64,000 nt of DNA from JBHJGS01 sp050331575. Lineage in GTDB: Bacteria > Pseudomonadota > Alphaproteobacteria > Sphingomonadales > Rhodothalassiaceae. Made by a program: the position numbers and the translations under genes. Each line of letters begins with the position of its first letter. The first letter of the stretch is position 1. The notes beneath the pieces are model-generated. The model ran no database searches. It was not told the DNA's origin and saw nothing but the letters and a program-made list of their open reading frames with translations. Location of the stretch: contig JBHJGS010000020.1 in the NCBI GenBank assembly GCA_050331575.1, positions 1 to 64,000 of the forward strand. The letters run 5' to 3'. This document shows, one piece after another, positions 8,551 to 15,457 of this stretch.

Positions 8551-8889
8551 ATGGCCATGGACGATGACCGCGACAGCGACCACCTCGTGCCCGCCGGCTG
8601 CGCGCTGGACCGGGTTTTCCGCCTGCTGTCCGGCGAATGGACGCTGCATATTCTGTGGGTGCTGGGCCGCTTCGGCCCCACCCGCTTTGGCCAATTGCGG
8701 CGTCAGGTCGCAGGCATTTCCGCCAAGGTGCTGACCGATCGGCTGCGGCTGTTGGAACGCGAAGGCGTGATTTGGCGCGATGCGGCAGACACAGCGTCGC
8801 CCCAGGTCCGCTACGGGCTGACCGCGCGCGGGCAGGAGCTCGACCAGGCCCTGGTGGCGATGGAGCGCGCGGCCCGGTCCTGGCATTGA
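8551..8889 (+). CDS. HxlR-family transcriptional regulator
   Basis: A 112-residue winged-helix regulator with the HxlR core: LSGEWTLHILWVL, RFGQLRRQVAGISAKVLTDRLRLLEREGVI and a wing ending YGLTARGQEL. Cys17 sits at the position where HxlR proteins of the YodB/HypR type carry a redox- or electrophile-sensing Cys, though the usual Cys-Pro is Gly-Cys here. It probably controls the divergent isochorismatase-amidohydrolase unit and itself through the palindrome at 8481-8502. The ATG at 8551 is used; a second ATG two codons later is equally possible. Confidence 0.85.
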   Translation: MAMDDDRDSDHLVPAGCALDRVFRLLSGEWTLHILWVLGRFGPTRFGQLRRQVAGISAKVLTDRLRLLEREGVIWRDAADTASPQVRYGLTARGQELDQALVAMERAARSWH

Positions 8890-8963
8890 TCGACGTTGGC
8901 TTGGCGCGGCGGCCGGCGCGCCGCTAAGCTGGGTCTGTGCCGCTCTTGTCATTCGGAGGAACC

Positions 8964-10103
8964 GTGCCGCCATCCGTTGAAACCCTGTGCGCTCAGCTGG
9001 ACCACTTCTTTGATGGCCAGCGCGGCGATCTCGTCCCGCCTTTGCGCATGTCGACCACCTATGCCCGCGACGCGGGCTATGAGCTGCTCGGGCCGGACTA
9101 TAGCCGCGACCAGAACCCGACATATCGGATCGCCGAGCACGTCATTGCGACCTTGGAAGGTGGCGCCGATGCGGCCTTGTTCGCCAGCGGCCAGGCAGCC
9201 GGCAATGCCGTTTTGTCAATCCTGAAGCCCGGCGAGCGGCTGGCTTTGCCGACGACCGGGTATCACGCGCTGCTGCGGCGCATGGCAGCCCACTGCGCGC
9301 AGATGGGCATCGGCGTGGACCGCTATGAGCCCGGCGATGCGGACAGTCTGGCAGCGGCCATCCAACCCGGCCACACCCGGCTGGTCTGGCTGGAAACCCC
9401 GTCCAACCCGCTGTGGCGAGTGGTCGATATCGCCGCGGCGGCGCGGCGGGCGCAGGCCGCCGGCGCGCTGCTGGCGGTCGACAATACCGCGATGACGCCG
9501 CTGCTGCAGCGGCCGCTGAGCCTGGGCGCGGATTTGGTGATGCATTCCGCGACCAAGGCGTTGAACGGCCATTCCGACGTGCTGGCCGGCGTGTTGGTGG
9601 CGCGGGAGGGGCTGGAGGCGTGGGCCGATATCAAGGCGTTCCGCGCGGCCGGCGGCGCGGTGGCCGGTGCCTTCGAGGCCTGGCTGCTGGCCCGCGGGCT
9701 GCGCACCTTGCCCTTGCGGGTAGAGCGTGCCGCGGCCAATGCCCTGGCCGTGGCTGAGGCGCTGCGCGCGCATCCCCGGGTCGCCCAGATACTCTATCCC
9801 GGCCTGCCCGATCATCCACACCATGCCACGCATGTGGCGCAAACCGACAGCGCCCGCGGGCATGGCACGCTCCTGTCGATCCTGGTCGACGGCGATGCGC
9901 AGACCGCCCGCCGCGTCGCCTGCGCCACCCAGCTGATGCTGCGCGCCACCTCGATCGGCGGCGTGGAAAGCCTGATCGAGCATCGCGCGACGGTGGAGGG
10001 GCTGGACAGCCCAACCCCCGACACTTTGTTGCGCCTGTCCATCGGTATCGAGGCCGCCCAGGACATCATCGACGATCTGGTCCAGGCGCTGAACGCCGCC
10101 TAG
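8964..10103 (+). CDS. Cys/Met-metabolism PLP-dependent enzyme (cystathionine lyase/synthase family)
   Basis: A 379-residue fold-type I PLP enzyme of the trans-sulfuration group. It shows YSRDQNPTY near the N-terminus, FASGQAAGNAVL (cofactor phosphate binding), AVDNTAMTPLLQ (Asp to the PLP ring) and Lys198 in HSATKALNGHSDV as the Schiff-base lysine. The C-terminal half has SIGGVESLIEHRA and LLRLSIGIE, normal for the family. The reaction could be gamma-lyase, beta-lyase or gamma-synthase; sequence alone does not separate these. The GTG at 8964 was preferred to one at 8937 because GGAGGA lies just upstream and family members start shortly before SVETLCAQ; the spacing is short (about 4 bases). 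The TAG stop is the first codon of a dispersed palindromic repeat. Confidence 0.85.
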   Translation: MPPSVETLCAQLDHFFDGQRGDLVPPLRMSTTYARDAGYELLGPDYSRDQNPTYRIAEHVIATLEGGADAALFASGQAAGNAVLSILKPGERLALPTTGYHALLRRMAAHCAQMGIGVDRYEPGDADSLAAAIQPGHTRLVWLETPSNPLWRVVDIAAAARRAQAAGALLAVDNTAMTPLLQRPLSLGADLVMHSATKALNGHSDVLAGVLVAREGLEAWADIKAFRAAGGAVAGAFEAWLLARGLRTLPLRVERAAANALAVAEALRAHPRVAQILYPGLPDHPHHATHVAQTDSARGHGTLLSILVDGDAQTARRVACATQLMLRATSIGGVESLIEHRATVEGLDSPTPDTLLRLSIGIEAAQDIIDDLVQALNAA

Positions 10104-10151
10104 GGCCTGATGCGATCCATCGCGATCGCGATGGATCGGACGGATCAGGCC
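10101..10151. repeat. Full palindromic repeat between convergent genes
   Basis: The core 10113-10138 is a perfect 26-bp palindrome (arms CGATCCATCGCGA and its complement). It is nested in an outer pair, GGCCTGAT (10104-10111) and ATCAGGCC (10144-10151). The left edge TAGGGC contains the stop codon of the PLP gene, and the right edge runs into the end of the VOC gene. The structure could act as a two-way terminator, though no T-run follows. It resembles the elements at 5783 and 17599. Confidence 0.7.
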
Positions 10152-10621
10152 GCCGGCGGGGCCTTGGCGGGATCGAAGTCTCCCACTTTGGTGGCGAGCA
10201 TCCAGCTATAGCCGTCTGGATCGGTGACTCGGGCCGTGCGATCGCCCCAGAACTGGTCTGTCGGCGCTTCCTCGCTCAGCGCGCCGGCTGCCAGGGCCCG
10301 GTCATAGGCTGCATCGACATCATCGCAATACAGGTAGAAATTGAATGGCATCGGCACACCCATGGTCTTTGGCGCCTTCAGCGGATTGCCGTCTGTGCCT
10401 TCCGGGGCGGCCATCAGCACGATGACGTCCTTATAGTGGAATTCCGCATGAATTGGGCCGTCCGGCCCCGCCATCGTGTCGCCGAGGGTGAAGCCGAGAC
10501 CCTCGGTCAGAAACCGGATCGTCCGCGCCATGTCGGCCACAACGATATAGCTGGTCAGCCACAGGGCCGCATCCGGCTTGGCCGACACGCCAGTGGTGGT
10601 GGGGGTGGAGGTAGGGGCCAT
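10145..10621 (-). CDS. VOC-family protein (glyoxalase/bleomycin-resistance fold)
   Basis: A 158-residue protein of the vicinal oxygen chelate superfamily. It has the beta-alpha-beta-beta-beta pattern twice: SYIVVADMARTIRFLTEGLGF, FHYKDVIVLMAAP, FNFYLYCDDVDAAYDRALAAGA and FWGDRTARVTDPDGYSWMLA. Members of the PhnB/YycE-like branch are often of unknown substrate, and this one is a single-domain form without clear evidence for a particular reaction. The start at 10621 has an AGGAG about 8 bases upstream; the longer frame adds 14 residues without a ribosome site. It stands alone, convergent with the PLP gene. Confidence 0.8.
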   Translation of the reverse strand: MAPTSTPTTTGVSAKPDAALWLTSYIVVADMARTIRFLTEGLGFTLGDTMAGPDGPIHAEFHYKDVIVLMAAPEGTDGNPLKAPKTMGVPMPFNFYLYCDDVDAAYDRALAAGALSEEAPTDQFWGDRTARVTDPDGYSWMLATKVGDFDPAKAPPAA

Positions 10622-10865
10622 GATCGCTCTCCTGCTGAACCAATTGGAACAAAATAGCAACATTCTGACCGCCCAGCAAGAGGGATGCGCGCCTCACGGC
10701 GCTCTTTGGCTGAAGCTTGCGCGTCTGTTCCGGCTTGTTCCGCAGGATTATATAATATTTTGACATTTATAGATTTATGCGATCGTGGCGGCGCGGAATT
10801 TTGAGAACCGAACACGAACAGAATTTATCGAATCCAATTGTAAAATTTTGCGCAGACCTGTCTTC

Positions 10866-11717
10866 CTAAAAGCGGTCATTCACCCCGGCCCAATAAAGCC
10901 TGAGCAGACTTTGGAGGCGACCATTATTGAATTTGGCTTGAAGTGGATCGCCGCCGGCTGCCGTCAGTCGCGCCAGATAATGATCGACCAGCACGCTCAA
11001 ACTGAGGGGGGCTCGCGCCGGCCGCGGCACCGCCGCGCGTTGCGCCCGTGCCGCATCGAGCGCGTCACGGGCCGCGGTGGTCATCGCGGTGAAGATGGGT
11101 GCCAGGGCCGGGTCGAATGTGCCGCGATACACGGTGACAGGATTGACCCCGGCTTGCGCCAACGCCTCGCGCGGAATGTGCGCGCGTTGCACATCGGCAT
11201 GAAAGCCAAAGGCTCGGATCAGCCCGACCAGCGCCCAGGCTCGGCCGACCTGCCGGGCCGCGTGCCTTGCGGCGGGCTGCTCTGCCCCGCACAGCCGCGC
11301 TGCTGCTTCGCTCAAGCCCCCGGCGGTGCCGTCGGCATAGGCTAGGACGTCAGCAAAGTCCGCCGGCCCGTCAGAGGCGATATCGGCAGCGCGCGCGTCG
11401 ATAAGGTCGTGCAGCATCGGCCGAAGCCAGCCCTGGTCAGCCGCCGCCGTCTCAGCCAAGGCCTGGGCGACAGGATGGCTGCGGACCGTCGGCGTGGCCA
11501 AGCTATCGACTGTTTCCCGCCACCATTGCAGGCGGATCGCGCCCATCGCCGGCTCAGAGATCTGGTCCGGAATTCGCGCCAGTTCCAGGTTGAAGGCATA
11601 TAGCGCGGTCAGCGCGGGACGATGCACCGGCCGGGTCAGCAGCAATGTCCAATAGCGGTCTGGATCGCCCTGACGCACATGGTCCAGACAATAGCGAACC
11701 GGTGTGGCGGCCCTCAT
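10866..11717 (-). CDS. Squalene/phytoene synthase-family protein, NDUFAF6-like
   Basis: About 283 residues, a trans-prenyltransferase fold protein. ALYAFNLELARI and IRLQWWRETVDSL match the alphaproteobacterial branch related to the complex I assembly factor NDUFAF6, not true carotenoid synthases: the usual pair of Asp-rich diphosphate-binding motifs is not intact. A complex I role would fit the NDUFA12-like gene elsewhere in the window, but this is inference. It follows argC on the same strand. The start is uncertain: ATG at 11717 has no clear ribosome site, and a GTG at 11732 overlaps the argC stop as GTGA and would allow translational coupling. Confidence 0.7.
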   Translation of the reverse strand: MRAATPVRYCLDHVRQGDPDRYWTLLLTRPVHRPALTALYAFNLELARIPDQISEPAMGAIRLQWWRETVDSLATPTVRSHPVAQALAETAAADQGWLRPMLHDLIDARAADIASDGPADFADVLAYADGTAGGLSEAAARLCGAEQPAARHAARQVGRAWALVGLIRAFGFHADVQRAHIPREALAQAGVNPVTVYRGTFDPALAPIFTAMTTAARDALDAARAQRAAVPRPARAPLSLSVLVDHYLARLTAAGGDPLQAKFNNGRLQSLLRLYWAGVNDRF

Positions 11718-11728
11718 GGTCGTGGCGG

Positions 11729-12787
11729 TCACGGAAACAAAGCCACGCCCTGAAGCCCCGTCCCCTCGGGCCAATCGAACCGGATATTCATATTCTGCAC
11801 CGCCTGGCCGGACGAGCCTTTGACCAGATTGTCGATCGCCGCGACAAGGATTGCGCGGCCGGGCCGGCGGTCCTGGAACACGTTCAAGACACAGTGGTTC
11901 GATCCGCGCACCATGCGCGTGGCCGGCACCACCGCTTCTTCCAAAACATGTACAAAGGGCTCAGCGGCATACCGATCCGCCAGCGCCTGGTACACATCCG
12001 CCGCATCGACACCGGGCTGAAGCCGAAGATAAATCGTCTCCAATTCGCCGCGATTGATCGGCACCAGATGCGGCGTGAAGCCGATACGCAGGTCGCGGCC
12101 AAGGCGCAGCGCCAGTTCTTGCTCGATCTCCGGCATATGGCGGTGTCCGCCCAATCCGTAGGGATGGATGGCCTCGGCCACCTCGCAAAACAAATTGGCA
12201 TCCTTCAGGCCACGTCCGGCGCCGGAGACGCCGGACTTGGCATCAATCGCGATCTCGTCGCAGTCGACTAGGTCGAGAATGGGCAACAACGCCAACAGGG
12301 CGGCGGTGGGATAACAGCCGGGGCAGGCGATCAGATCCGCCGTTCGCAGCGCGTCACGCGCCCACTCGCTTAAGCCATAGACCGCGGAGGCCAATAGCGC
12401 GGGCGCACAATGGGTGAGGCCGTACCATTGCTGATACACCGCCGCATCGCGCAGCCGGAAATCCGCGGACAGATCGATGATCGGCAGCTCCGGCCGGGCC
12501 TGGCGGATGCGCGTCACCTCCGCCTGTGTGGCGCCGTGGGGCAGCGCGCAGAAGACCAGGTCGATCTCGGCTGTGGGCCAGTCGATCGCCTCCATCGCGG
12601 TCAAGGTCGCGCCCTGCCATGGAGCGAAGGACGGCAAGACGCGGCCCAATTCCTCGCCGGCCCGGCGTCCGCCGCTGACCAGCGCGATATCCACAGCCGG
12701 ATGGCCGTGCAGCAGGCGCAGGAGGTCCGCACCGGTATAGCCGGAGGCGCCCAGCACTCCGGCGCGCAAGGTCTTGGTCTGCGGCAT
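11729..12787 (-). CDS. argC: N-acetyl-gamma-glutamyl-phosphate reductase
   Basis: A 352-residue cytoplasmic enzyme of arginine biosynthesis that reduces N-acetyl-glutamyl-5-phosphate to the semialdehyde with NADPH. The Rossmann motif GVLGASGYTGADLLRLL is at the N-terminus, and the catalytic Cys is about residue 158 in CPGCYPTA. HRHMPEIEQEL, FTPHLVPINRG and NLVKGSSGQAVQN are further family signatures. Length fits the long (type 1) class. The start at 12787 follows a purine-rich AAGGGGCGGG. No other arg genes are adjacent. The prenyl-synthase-like gene follows with almost no gap. Confidence 0.95.
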   Translation of the reverse strand: MPQTKTLRAGVLGASGYTGADLLRLLHGHPAVDIALVSGGRRAGEELGRVLPSFAPWQGATLTAMEAIDWPTAEIDLVFCALPHGATQAEVTRIRQARPELPIIDLSADFRLRDAAVYQQWYGLTHCAPALLASAVYGLSEWARDALRTADLIACPGCYPTAALLALLPILDLVDCDEIAIDAKSGVSGAGRGLKDANLFCEVAEAIHPYGLGGHRHMPEIEQELALRLGRDLRIGFTPHLVPINRGELETIYLRLQPGVDAADVYQALADRYAAEPFVHVLEEAVVPATRMVRGSNHCVLNVFQDRRPGRAILVAAIDNLVKGSSGQAVQNMNIRFDWPEGTGLQGVALFP

Positions 12788-12868
12788 CGCCCGCCCCTTC
12801 TCATCGCACAAGGGCGTCGATCTAGCGCCGCTGCCCGCCGCGGGCAAGGCTGCGCGGGGACTGAGCGG

Positions 12869-13741
12869 TCAGGCCAGGTCCGGCGGCAGGTCGGCGATCG
12901 CCTCTTCCATCTCGGTGAAGGACGGCATCAGGTGGGTGGGCACATTGCGCCGGCCGATCTCCACCGTGATCTGCGGGGCATTGCCGTGCAGGTGGGAGAT
13001 CATCATCGCCTTGATGATGGCGAACATCTTATGCTCTTCGCTGAGCACCTGATTGAAGCGTCCGGCAATCGGCGCGACCATCAGATAGCTCAGAAAAATC
13101 CCCAAGAAGGTGCCCACCAGAGCGCCGGCAACCAGGCGGCCGAGCACTTCCACCGGCTCGTTGATCGAGCCCATGGTCTTGATGATGCCGAGCACGGCGG
13201 CGACGATGCCGATGGCGGGCAAGCCGTCGGCCATGGTCTGCAGCGAATGCTGCGGCTCATGCTCTTCCATGGTGTGCTTTTCGATGTCCCGATCCATGGC
13301 TTCTTCCATCTGGGTCGGATCCTCGAAATTCATCGTCATCATGCGGATATAGTCACAGATGAATTCGACTAGGTGATGGTCCGCCGCGATTCGGGGGAAA
13401 TGCTGGAAGATTTTGGACTCTTCGGGCTGGTCGATATGCTGTTCGACAGCGATCACGCCCTTCTGCCGCATGGTTTTGGTCAGGATGTACATCAGGCACA
13501 GGGCGTCGCGATAATCCTGGGCCTTCCATTTCGAGCCCGACGCCGCCTTCATGATGCCCTTGCCGGCCTTGGACAACACGCCGGTGGAATTGGCCATGAC
13601 AAAGGCGCCAAGCGAGCCGCCGAAAATGATCATCAACTCCGCCGGCAAAGCTTCGATGATGATACCGAATTTGCCGCCGGCCAACATAAAGCCGCCAAAC
13701 ACCATAATGAAGACGACGACAAGTCCGATCAGGATAAACAT
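12869..13741 (-). CDS. motA: Flagellar motor stator protein MotA
   Basis: A 290-residue inner-membrane protein of the proton-driven flagellar motor. Four membrane segments are visible: two near the N-terminus (FILIGLVVVFIMVFGGFMLAG, and the segment with ELMIIFGGSLGAFVM) and two in the second half (GLPAIGIVAAVLGIIKTMG, LVGTFLGIFLSYLMVAPIAG). The cytoplasmic loop between segments 2 and 3, with the rotor-contacting charged residues, is of normal length. MotB is not next to it: argC follows on the same strand and an acyltransferase gene precedes it, so the partner must be elsewhere. No clear sigma-28 or sigma-54 promoter was found in the 98-bp gap upstream. Confidence 0.93.
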   Translation of the reverse strand: MFILIGLVVVFIMVFGGFMLAGGKFGIIIEALPAELMIIFGGSLGAFVMANSTGVLSKAGKGIMKAASGSKWKAQDYRDALCLMYILTKTMRQKGVIAVEQHIDQPEESKIFQHFPRIAADHHLVEFICDYIRMMTMNFEDPTQMEEAMDRDIEKHTMEEHEPQHSLQTMADGLPAIGIVAAVLGIIKTMGSINEPVEVLGRLVAGALVGTFLGIFLSYLMVAPIAGRFNQVLSEEHKMFAIIKAMMISHLHGNAPQITVEIGRRNVPTHLMPSFTEMEEAIADLPPDLA

Positions 13742-13839
13742 GGTCGGGCGATCCGCCTTGAGGCTGTGATGTTACGGCGCGCGAACAATCCGCGGCCTTG
13801 CACCTCGTTCCGTCTTGCCCGGCTTTGGCTAAAAAATGT

Positions 13840-14724
13840 TTAAGGCAACACGGTCTGGGGGCGCGCGGGCCGCCGACCGCCACGACCGCCCTGCGGCAAT
13901 TGCCGGCCAGACGGCAGGCCATGTTCGACATGCTCCTTCAAAAGCGCCGTCGCCTCGCTGGGATCCGCCGGCAGGCTGGCGGCATCGATCGGGTCGCCGA
14001 AGGTGATGTCGTAGCGCGCACCCTCCTTGTTCAGCATTTCGCTGAAAAGGGTCATATTCTTGAGCTCTTCATTCAACCGCCCAAGCCAGTAATAAAACCG
14101 CGAATTCCGCGCTGAGATATGCACCGGCAAGAGCGGCGCATTGAATTTTCGCGCGAAGGTCAGGGGCGTGTTCATCCACGGGCGTTCCACCAGCTTGCCG
14201 CCCTGCCAACCGGCCAGCCGCCCGGACGGGAACAGGACCACGGCACGGCCGGTCTGAAACATCCGCACCGCTTCATGCAAAGTTTCGCGGCTGCGTGCCT
14301 TTGTGCGCTTGGCCTCGACCCATTCCACCGGAATGATCACTTCCGACAGCGACGGCACCGCACGAATGGCATCGCGATTGGCGAAATAGGCCAAATCATC
14401 GCGCACGCCCCGCAGTGCCTGCCACACCGCCAGGCCGTCTGTGATGCCGGTGGGATGATTGGGGATGATGATCACCGGGCCTTCGCGGGGCACGCGCTCA
14501 AGCCCGCGGCTGTGCACATCCAACTGCAACCGCTTTAGCATGAACTCAAACGCTCCGGCGCCACTTAACGCGCGCGCCTGATCCACCAGGTGCACCGCGG
14601 TATTGAAGCGGATCACGGGATAGAAAAAGCGGCGCACCAGCGGCCACAGCAACGGGTTGCGCATCAGATGCTCGGCGCGCTCTTCAAACAGGGTCTCAAC
14701 GATGTGCTTGTCTGAGTCGGTCAT
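13840..14724 (-). CDS. PlsC-like acyltransferase
   Basis: A 294-residue lysophospholipid/glycerophosphate acyltransferase-type protein. The catalytic block NHPTGITDG (His and Asp as in the PlsC motif I, with five residues between) and FPSGRLAGW (motif III) are present, and PWMNTPLTFARKFNAPLLPVHI continues the fold. Related alphaproteobacterial proteins are annotated as 1-acyl-glycerol-3-phosphate or hemolysin-like acyltransferases, and the acceptor is not clear here. No strong membrane segment is evident, so it is probably peripheral. The C-terminal 20 residues are Gly/Arg/Pro-rich. Confidence 0.75.
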   Translation of the reverse strand: MTDSDKHIVETLFEERAEHLMRNPLLWPLVRRFFYPVIRFNTAVHLVDQARALSGAGAFEFMLKRLQLDVHSRGLERVPREGPVIIIPNHPTGITDGLAVWQALRGVRDDLAYFANRDAIRAVPSLSEVIIPVEWVEAKRTKARSRETLHEAVRMFQTGRAVVLFPSGRLAGWQGGKLVERPWMNTPLTFARKFNAPLLPVHISARNSRFYYWLGRLNEELKNMTLFSEMLNKEGARYDITFGDPIDAASLPADPSEATALLKEHVEHGLPSGRQLPQGGRGGRRPARPQTVLP

Positions 14725-14761
14725 AAGCGTCGATGATGTACCAGCAATCCATAAAGCCCGA

Positions 14762-14798
14762 TATAAGAAACGGCCCGCGCCAACGCCAGCGGACCGTT
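14762..14798 (-). terminator. Probable terminator after the redoxin gene
   Basis: Read on the minus strand, AACGGTCCGC and GCGGGCCGTT (one mismatch) form a stem around GGCGTTGG-type loop sequence, followed by TCTTAT. It lies about 25 bases after the redoxin stop. Confidence 0.55.
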
Positions 14799-14820
14799 CA
14801 CAGGCCGAGCAGCCTCCGTT

Positions 14821-15429
14821 CTAATATTTGACGGAACAGCCGTAGGGCTGCGTGGCCTGGGCGTCCGGCGCGCGCCCTGCCTGAACCGCCTCGAACGCCG
14901 CCAGGACATAGTTTCGGGCGCCGTTCACCGTGGCGGGCCGCGTGGACGGCTTGTCATCGATGGCGCCCATGTACCGCAACACGCCCGCCCGATCGATCAC
15001 AAACATGTGTGGTGTGGTGCGGGCCTCATACAGCCGGCCGATTTGTCCGTCGGGATCCAGGATGACGTGGCTGGGCGCGGCCTGCCGCGATTGCGTCAGC
15101 TGTTTGGCTTCGGCGGCGGCGACATGACCTTGCTTGCCAGGGGCAGAAGAAATCACGGTCAGCCAAACCGCGCCCTGGTCGGTCAGCCGCTTCTGCAGCG
15201 ACTGCATATTGGTGGTCTCATAATGCTTCTGGACATAGGGACAATCATGATTGGTCCATTCCAGAATGACCGGCGACCCTTTGAAATCATCCAATGAGAC
15301 GGTCTGTCCATCAACCGTTTGGCCCTGAAAGACCGGGGCTGGCTGGTTGGGCTCCGGCCCCGCCACGGCCGCAGCACTGATCAAGGCCGCGGCGGCAAGG
15401 CCTGCGACGCGTTGCAGAATCATTCTCAT
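14821..15429 (-). CDS. Exported thioredoxin-fold redoxin (AhpC/TSA-like)
   Basis: A 202-residue protein with a signal peptide (RVAGLAAAALISAAAVAG, cleavage near residue 23) and a redoxin fold: VSLDDFKGSPVILEWTNHDCPYVQKHY. A single Cys at the usual peroxidatic or thioredoxin position and a Cys in the C-terminal PYGCSVKY are the only conserved candidates for redox chemistry; there is no CxxC pair. It lies 28 bases after the DsbD-like gene on the same strand, with GAGGGG before its ATG. That suggests a periplasmic thiol redox partner supplied with electrons by the DsbD-like protein; the pairing is inferred from position. Confidence 0.82.
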   Translation of the reverse strand: MRMILQRVAGLAAAALISAAAVAGPEPNQPAPVFQGQTVDGQTVSLDDFKGSPVILEWTNHDCPYVQKHYETTNMQSLQKRLTDQGAVWLTVISSAPGKQGHVAAAEAKQLTQSRQAAPSHVILDPDGQIGRLYEARTTPHMFVIDRAGVLRYMGAIDDKPSTRPATVNGARNYVLAAFEAVQAGRAPDAQATQPYGCSVKY

Positions 15430-15457
15430 GGCTTCCCCTCGAACCGAAATGTCAGGC

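Noticed and set aside
6891..8567. A 558-codon plus-strand frame across the amidohydrolase and isochorismatase genes
   Set aside because: It lies opposite two clear families and has shadow-type composition (His, Gly, Gln and Arg rich).
10785..11345. Plus-strand frame after the AT-rich island, with TTGACA nearby
   Set aside because: Most of it is antisense to the prenyl-synthase-like gene and its sequence looks random.
12410..13372. Plus-strand open frame over argC and motA
   Set aside because: argC and motA are both unmistakable on the minus strand, and the frame has no family features.
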